From the NCBI RefSeq assembly GCF_002272015.1, contig NZ_NPBY01000032.1, positions 1-64,000 of the forward strand: DNA of 64,000 nt, in the 5' to 3' direction. This document shows positions 63,589 to 64,000 of the stretch, piece by piece. The translations under genes and the position numbers were made by a program. Under the pieces are notes generated by a model. The model was not told the origin of the DNA. It worked only from the letters and a program-made list of their open reading frames with translations, and did not search any database. Every line of letters starts with the position of its first letter. The stretch's first letter is position 1. Origin of the DNA: Paenibacillus campinasensis (GTDB lineage Bacteria > Bacillota > Bacilli > Paenibacillales > Paenibacillaceae).

Positions 63589-64000
63589 CTATAACCGGCG
63601 GTGACGAACGAGCAGCGCGATGAAGAACGGCGCTCCAATCGCAGCCGTGAACACCCCTGCAGGAATGTCCAGCGGCTGAAACAGCGTGCGGCCGGCCGTA
63701 TCCGCCAGCAGCAGCAGAAGCGCCCCAACCAGTGCGGATGCAGGCAGCAGCACGCCATAGGAAGAGCCGACCAGCCGGCGCGCAATATGCGGACCAATGA
63801 GGCCGATGAAGCCAACCGCGCCCACCAGAGCGACCGATGAGCCTGCGAGTGCAACGGCAACCAGGATCAAGCCAAGCCGCTGCCGCTGTACGGCGGCTCC
63901 AAGGCCGGTTGCGGCTTCATCACCCAGCTGGTGCACGTTCAGTTTCCTCGCATTTGCCCAGGCCACCGTGCCGAACAAGAGCAACCATGGCAGCAAGGTG
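63589..64000 (-). CDS. FecCD-family permease, C-terminal part (cut by window edge)
   Basis: About 135 C-terminal residues are visible of an iron-siderophore/cobalamin-type permease: RKLNVHQLGDEAATGLGAAVQRQRL, SVALVGAVGFIGLIGPHIARRLVG and LDIPAGVFTAAIGAPFFIALLVRHRR. The LGDEAATGLG and GFIGLIGPH motifs are those of FecD/FhuG-type subunits. The gene continues beyond position 64000, so the start and full length cannot be given. Confidence 0.92.
   Translation of the reverse strand, partial: TLLPWLLLFGTVAWANARKLNVHQLGDEAATGLGAAVQRQRLGLILVAVALAGSSVALVGAVGFIGLIGPHIARRLVGSSYGVLLPASALVGALLLLLADTAGRTLFQPLDIPAGVFTAAIGAPFFIALLVRHRRL

Overview
The window looks like chromosome from a Paenibacillus-type Bacillota. 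Coding sequence is moderately GC-rich, Shine-Dalgarno sites are strong (AAGGAGG, GGAGGT), and many two-component systems pair a YesM-type kinase with an AraC-type response regulator beside family-1 sugar ABC transporters. No tRNA, rRNA, CRISPR array or intact mobile element was seen. The genus is inferred from gene content, not tested.

Layout. 1-6.6 kb: a DUF1801 protein, then an L-fucose catabolic operon on the minus strand (isomerase, aldolase, a rhamnulokinase-family kinase, mutarotase) with a divergent AraC regulator. 6.9-8.7 kb: the formaldehyde-fixing ribulose monophosphate genes hxlA and hxlB with their regulator hxlR, plus candidate HxlR operators. 8.8-12 kb: a decayed VOC gene and a secreted GH87-like alpha-1,3-glucanase. 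12-18.7 kb: a sugar ABC transporter with its YesN/YesM two-component system. 19-21.8 kb: an alpha/beta hydrolase remnant, an XRE/MmyB regulator and fabF. 22-26.6 kb: a ManP-like PTS permease, two half-size YdcZ-type transporters around a Crp-type regulator, and a GNAT enzyme. 26.7-29.8 kb: a GH95 alpha-L-fucosidase and a broken beta-helix enzyme.

30-43.7 kb is the most interesting part and appears to be a zinc-starvation island. It contains znuCBA with a histidine-repeat ZnuA, zinc-free paralogues of ribosomal proteins S14 and L33, zur, and a six-gene operon of tightly spaced or overlapping genes: a siderophore/B12-type binding protein, permease and ATPase followed by ChlI-like, ChlD-like and CobN-like chelatase subunits. 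Three sites resembling the Bacillus Zur box stand in front of rpmG, znuC and the transporter-chelatase operon. The last two are identical over 16 bases. No corrin-ring synthesis gene is present, so the chelatase is better read as part of zinc (or metal-tetrapyrrole) acquisition than of B12 synthesis. That reading is inference.

44-56.8 kb: a GNAT and a HAD enzyme, a xylose/multi-sugar ABC transporter (binding protein, double ATPase, permease), a repeat-rich 0.9-kb gap, and a four-gene sugar-sensing operon. That operon holds a membrane-anchored sugar-binding protein, histidine kinase, response regulator and a second XylF-like protein. It resembles the XylFII-LytS-YesN xylose sensor and probably controls the adjacent transporter. 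56.8-64 kb: AraC plus a PhyH-family dioxygenase, a TetR gene, an aliphatic sulfonate uptake and desulfonation operon (ssuCAB-ssuD order), a DUF4395 membrane protein, and the C-terminal part of a FecCD-type permease cut by the window edge.

The fucose operon, the GH95 fucosidase, the GH87 enzyme and the sugar transporters suggest a polysaccharide-degrading soil or rhizosphere bacterium. Several gene remnants (8.9, 19.2, 21.9 and 29.5 kb) show ongoing gene loss between the functional modules.
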